From NCBI GenBank assembly GCA_046328125.1, contig JAXLXF010000006.1, forward strand, positions 62,001-126,000: DNA of 64,000 nt, in the 5' to 3' direction. The notes below the pieces were generated by a model that was not told the origin of the DNA, made no database searches, and saw only the letters and a list, made by a program, of their open reading frames with translations. This stretch comes from JADZEM01 sp046328125. Lineage in GTDB: Bacteria > Chloroflexota > UBA6077 > JACCZL01. This document shows, piece by piece, positions 60,728-64,000 of this stretch. The position numbers and the translations under genes are program-made. How positions within the stretch are numbered: the first letter of the stretch is position 1; each line of letters starts with the position of its first letter.

Positions 60728-60844
60728 TCTTCATGCCTTCGGCAGAAGGGAGGACGACATGGTCCGCGCGCCACCGGACGGATCGAGTTTCCCGTCGTGA
60801 GATCAACCATCGAGTCACACCGTGACTCCGAGGAGGAGGTACAC

Positions 60845-61120
60845 GTGCTCACCGTCGATGACCTGGCCCGGGGGGCCAGGACCGCCCTGGACCGAGTGGA
60901 CTCGGTAGAGGTGACCGTCGCGGGCGATCCCGTCTGCGCGGTTGATCACCTCGGTATCGCACAAGCTGGCGTCGAGGAGGGGCTCGCGCTCGCGCTCCGC
61001 GTGCTCCGCGAGCAGTTCGGGCCAATGAGGACTTCAGGCACCGATCGTACGGTCGACGACGAGACACGGGAGCTGCCCTGCCCGACTCCCGACGTCAGCC
61101 ATTCGCCGAGCGGGAGGTGA
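60845..61120 (+). CDS. Small hypothetical protein of accessory operon
   Basis: 91 residues from GTG 60845, with GGAGGAGG upstream; GTG 60797 is a longer alternative. Contains LTVDDLARGARTALDRVDSV, then LGIAQAGVEEGLALALRVLR. Acidic and helical, not recognised. Four bases before the next gene. Confidence 0.55.
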   Translation: MLTVDDLARGARTALDRVDSVEVTVAGDPVCAVDHLGIAQAGVEEGLALALRVLREQFGPMRTSGTDRTVDDETRELPCPTPDVSHSPSGR

Positions 61121-61123
61121 CGC

Positions 61124-61690
61124 TTGGGATCCCCCACCATGGAGGAGCTCGCACATTTCGGCCACAGCCTCTGGCTGTTCGCATTCGGAGCGCTGTCGGT
61201 GCTCCGTCGTGCCGCACGTTCCTATCTCGACCGGCGTCGTCCGGTTCCGATGGAGGTCCTGGTCAAGAACCGGTCGCGGCGCCGAGCCATCGAACGGGAC
61301 CTGCAGTCCGGCCTGCGCCGCCTGCGTCGCGCGCTCGGGACGCAGTTTCCGACAGGCATCGCCGTACTCGTTCAGCAGGTGATCACCACAGATCGGCAAC
61401 TGGCCGGCTGCTACCAGCTGGCGCGCTGCCCGGATGGAGCCGACCTCGCGTTGATACGGCTCGCCCTGCAGGTGGACGGCCGCGACCTCGCGATCGACGA
61501 GATGCTGTCGGTCCTGGCCGAGCAGTGCATCGGGCTCGCGGTCAACCAGGCCGGCACCGGCGGCGTGCTCATCCCGATCGAGCTCGAGCCAGCTCGCCGG
61601 CATAAGAGCGAGCATCTGCGGCCCGATCCACTCCGGCCGATCCAGAAATTGAGCGAGGGCGGCGCCAGGCAGGAAGCGCGGGCAAGCTGA
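61124..61690 (+). CDS. Hypothetical protein of accessory operon
   Basis: 188 residues from TTG 61124 with GGGAGGT upstream; ATG 61139 is the other choice. A hydrophobic N-terminal segment (HSLWLFAFGALSVL) is followed by basic helices (NRSRRRAIERDLQSGLRRLR) and an alpha/beta C-terminal half (GIAVLVQQVITTDRQLAG, RLALQVDGRDLAIDEM). No family recognised. Confidence 0.65.
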   Translation: MGSPTMEELAHFGHSLWLFAFGALSVLRRAARSYLDRRRPVPMEVLVKNRSRRRAIERDLQSGLRRLRRALGTQFPTGIAVLVQQVITTDRQLAGCYQLARCPDGADLALIRLALQVDGRDLAIDEMLSVLAEQCIGLAVNQAGTGGVLIPIELEPARRHKSEHLRPDPLRPIQKLSEGGARQEARAS

Positions 61691-61741
61691 GCCGTCCGCG
61701 CCGCCTGATCGCATTCACGGCATTCACGGAGGATCCGACTC

Positions 61742-62815
61742 ATGGCACTGACGACTGTCGTCAAGAGCTTCGCGGACCTGCCGCGGCTCCTGAACCTCGA
61801 TGACCTTCCGCCCGGTCCGGACGACCCTGGCGACGCACAGCCGCCCCAGGAGTGCATCCCGGACGATGTGATCGAGCCTGCCGCCCAGTCCAAGGCGCCG
61901 ATCGACCTGACCGACCTGCTGGCCGAGCTCGAAGCCGCGAGTGCGACGCTCGCCGCCGTCGCTCGCCACGATGAAGAGACACGGGCCGTGGCCCTTCGCG
62001 ACCTGGAGCGGTACGACGCCGTCGCGGCGACGCTGCACCAGGCCGAGCTGGTCCAGTCACAGGCTTGTCAGCTACACGACCGTGCTGCTCATCTGTTCGC
62101 CGAAGCGTTCGCCACGGAAGCGAAAGTTGCGGCGGAGCGCGTCGTCACCCTCACGGAACGATCCGCAGCCGTCGCAGATCGACTCGCGACTGAACGGCGG
62201 GCAGAGCTGGAGCAACTCGCCGCCGAGCTCGACCTGGAGCGCCTGCTCGCCGAGCGTCGGCGACAAGAGGAGGTAGAAGCAGCGAGAGCCGCCGAGGCCG
62301 AGCGGGCCGGGCGACTCTCCGGAGCCCTCGCCGAAGCGTCGGAAGCGCTTCAGTCGGGGCGAATCGAGGAAGCCAGGGCATTGGCGGGTCTCGTTTGCAC
62401 CGAAGATCCCGACAACGCTGACGCAGCTTCTCTCATCACCATGATCGCGCAGCGTGAGATGGCTGTCAAGAGTATTGCCGCCGACGAGGCGCTGTGGGCG
62501 GTCCGCCGCGACCTCCGTCGAACGCCCGCCGAAGCCGTCGCCCGCCTGGAGGCCGTCGACGTCGACGGCTTGCCGAGCTCGCTCGCCGCCCAGGTGTTCG
62601 GCGAGTGGGCCCGGGCCGCGTCCCGCCTCTGCCGCGAACGCGGCATCGCCGAGCCGCTCCGCTACGCGCCGGATCCGGGCCGTGGCGCCATCGTCGCCCG
62701 CGATGCCGGTCTTGGCGAGTACGTCGTCGTCACCGCTCTCGGCATGGGGCCGGCCTGGACGGTCGGCACGGTGGTCGGCGAACGGCAAGTGCGGCGCGCT
62801 CGCCCGCTTCGCTGA
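61742..62815 (+). CDS. Coiled-coil hypothetical protein of accessory operon
   Basis: 357 residues from ATG 61742 with GGAGG upstream. A long Ala/Glu/Arg-rich coiled coil covers about residues 55-205, and a C-terminal domain (about 235-357) contains DEALWAVRRDLRRTPAEAVA and GEYVVVTALGMGPAWTVGTV. No enzyme motif is visible. Likely a structural or scaffold protein of the element. An inverted repeat at 62824-62879 follows it. Confidence 0.7.
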   Translation: MALTTVVKSFADLPRLLNLDDLPPGPDDPGDAQPPQECIPDDVIEPAAQSKAPIDLTDLLAELEAASATLAAVARHDEETRAVALRDLERYDAVAATLHQAELVQSQACQLHDRAAHLFAEAFATEAKVAAERVVTLTERSAAVADRLATERRAELEQLAAELDLERLLAERRRQEEVEAARAAEAERAGRLSGALAEASEALQSGRIEEARALAGLVCTEDPDNADAASLITMIAQREMAVKSIAADEALWAVRRDLRRTPAEAVARLEAVDVDGLPSSLAAQVFGEWARAASRLCRERGIAEPLRYAPDPGRGAIVARDAGLGEYVVVTALGMGPAWTVGTVVGERQVRRARPLR

Positions 62816-62823
62816 TCCCGGCA

Positions 62824-62879
62824 GGCCCGAACGATTGTGACTTCGGCGGCACGCGCCACGGACCACGATCGTTCGGGCC
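62824..62879 (+). terminator. Long inverted repeat between accessory genes
   Basis: 16-bp stem with one G-U pair (62824-62839 with 62864-62879) and a 24-base loop. It could end the preceding transcript or control the next gene, whose ribosome site begins 20 bases later. Confidence 0.6.
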
Positions 62880-62912
62880 CTCGAACCTTGCATGGCCCGG
62901 GAGGGCACACGC

Positions 62913-63212
62913 ATGGACTACCTCAAGCCCTACGATCGTGCGACCGTCAGCCTGTGGCTGCGGAGCCACACCCAGCTGGTGTCCGAGGCTGGCGGAAATT
63001 GCCTGGTCGGCGCGGCCACGCACGCCGTCCTGTCCGGGCTGCGTCGCCAGCCGACCCCATCCGAGCTCCTTGTCTGCTACGGCACCGACGCCGCGGGCGA
63101 CCTGGCCCTGATCGGCAGCCTCCTTCCGGACGCCCTCGCCGAAGCGTGCTGGCGGGTCCGTGACGCTGCTTTCTACCTCCGCTGGCTCGAGCTGGCCGAC
63201 GATGCCGAGTAG
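62913..63212 (+). CDS. Small hypothetical protein upstream of helicase
   Basis: 99 residues from ATG 62913, with GGGAGGG eight bases upstream. MDYLKPYDRATVSLWLRSHT, then GNCLVGAATHAVLSGLRR and WRVRDAAFYLRWLELADDAE. Compact and soluble, not recognised. The helicase gene begins 4 bases after its stop. Confidence 0.6.
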   Translation: MDYLKPYDRATVSLWLRSHTQLVSEAGGNCLVGAATHAVLSGLRRQPTPSELLVCYGTDAAGDLALIGSLLPDALAEACWRVRDAAFYLRWLELADDAE

Positions 63213-63215
63213 CGC

Positions 63216-64000
63216 GTGCTCGATCTCTCACGACTCGGCCCCGAGCAACGCCGGGCGGTGCTCGCACCGGACGGGCCGGCGCTGATCGTGGCCGGCCCCG
63301 GCTCGGGAAAGACGACGGTCCTCGCCGCTCGGATCGCCTTCCTGATCCTGTCGCGCCAGGTGCCGCCGACGAGCATCCTTGCCCTCACGTTTGCGACCAA
63401 GGCTGCTCGCGAGCTGCGGACCCGCCTCCACGGCTTGCTGGGCGAACCTGGACTATCGGTGGACGTGATGACCTTTCACGCATTCGGGCTGCGCATCGTC
63501 CGCCAGTGGTCCGAGGAGCTGGGCTTCGGGATCGATCCGCCGACGGTCTACGGCGATGGCGATGCTCGCGCGCTGTTACTGGAAGCGGCCGGCCGACAAG
63601 GCGTCACCGTGGACGACCGTCCGATTGCGACCTGGGTGGCCGACGTCAACCATCTTCGGCTCGCCATCGACCCGGCGGTCAGGGACGAGCCACTCGGCCG
63701 CCTCGTGCGCGAATACGAAGATCTCCTGCGGCGACGATGCGCGGTCGATTACCCGGCGATGCTGTCGCTCCCGCTTCGGCTATTCCACGAGCATCCAGCG
63801 GCCCTCCGCCTCTGCCAGGACGCCTACCGACACGTCCTGGTCGACGAGTTCCAGGACGTCTGTGGTTCCCAGTACGAGCTCTTGCGACAGATTGCCGAGC
63901 AGCACCACAACCTGGTCGCGGTCGGCGACCCGCGGCAAGCACTCTACGGCTGGCGTGGAGCCGACGTCCGCTATCTGCATCGGTTGGTGGACGACTTCCC
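63216..64000 (+). CDS. UvrD/Rep-family superfamily 1 DNA helicase (partial, runs off window)
   Basis: The first 261 codons are seen, from GTG 63216 (VLDLSRLGPEQRRAVLAPDG). Walker A AGPGSGKTTVLAARI, motif Ia ILALTFATKAARELRTRL, motif Ic/TFHAFG region (DVMTFHAFGLRIV), motif II HVLVDEFQDVCGSQYELL and motif III VAVGDPRQALYGWRGADV are all present in order. It unwinds DNA 3' to 5' and may serve element replication or repair. The C-terminus is outside the window. Confidence 0.93.
   Translation, partial: MLDLSRLGPEQRRAVLAPDGPALIVAGPGSGKTTVLAARIAFLILSRQVPPTSILALTFATKAARELRTRLHGLLGEPGLSVDVMTFHAFGLRIVRQWSEELGFGIDPPTVYGDGDARALLLEAAGRQGVTVDDRPIATWVADVNHLRLAIDPAVRDEPLGRLVREYEDLLRRRCAVDYPAMLSLPLRLFHEHPAALRLCQDAYRHVLVDEFQDVCGSQYELLRQIAEQHHNLVAVGDPRQALYGWRGADVRYLHRLVDDF

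Noticed and set aside
1..64000. CRISPR arrays and insertion sequences
   Set aside because: No regularly spaced 25-40 base repeats and no transposase gene were found in the window.

Overview
The window is high-GC bacterial chromosome. Tat-exported lipoproteins with long Ala/Pro/Lys linkers, an ABC sugar-uptake locus, and a mixture of actinobacterial-looking and other gene families suggest a member of the Chloroflexota. This is inferred from style only; there is no rRNA or other phylogenetic marker in the window.

Layout. (1) 1-9.7 kb is ordinary chromosome: a carbohydrate ABC transporter (two permeases, two paralogous binding proteins), a small secreted peptide, an IscA-type Fe-S protein, membrane proteins and an isoprenylcysteine-methyltransferase-like enzyme. 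(2) At 10005 a tRNA-Lys(TTT) gene is followed at once by a tyrosine integrase and an excisionase-like protein. This looks like the left end of a large integrative conjugative element, and no second attachment site was seen before the window ends. (3) 11.9-22.2 kb is a leftward conjugation operon: replication-relaxation protein, VirD4-like coupling ATPase, CHC2/Toprim primase, VirB4 split into two genes, PrgI/VirB3-like, VirB2-like and a lytic transglycosylase-NlpC/P60 protein. (4) 22.6-26.5 kb is cargo: lipase, AraC regulator, META-domain protein. (5) 26.7-42.4 kb is leftward and holds a VirB6-like protein, a PEGA/beta-propeller protein and a complete Tad pilus set (CpaA, CpaB, CpaE, CpaF, TadB, TadC, Flp pilin, three TadE/TadG-like proteins). 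It also encodes a 1199-residue membrane protein that joins LysM, a degenerate FtsK domain and a SARP-type DNA-binding/BTAD domain. (6) 42.7-45.7 kb is a XRE / ImmA-like peptidase / seven-helix membrane protein / PAP2-like cassette. (7) 45.9-58.1 kb is a five-gene defence-type operon: SNF2 helicase with a DUF3883 end, PRTase-like protein, NADAR-DUF1156 methylase fusion, unknown protein, DUF499 ATPase. It is followed by a second ImmA/XRE pair. (8) 60.1-64 kb is a rightward operon of small unknown proteins leading into a UvrD-type helicase cut by the window edge.

Two things stand out. First, four promoters (22.3, 29.3, 38.9 and 60.1 kb) share one architecture: heptamer direct repeats (GTAGCTC-like) in exact 11-bp register, then 8 bp, then a TAGGCT/TACGCT/TAGCCT -10 box. 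This is the arrangement known for SARP activators, and the LysM-FtsK-SARP protein is the only such regulator in view, so it may coordinate conjugation, Tad pilus and accessory operons. Second, the defence operon resembles helicase-methylase-ATPase (Hma-like) systems but adds a PRTase-like enzyme and a NADAR domain fused to the methylase, both linked to nucleotide or ADP-ribose chemistry.
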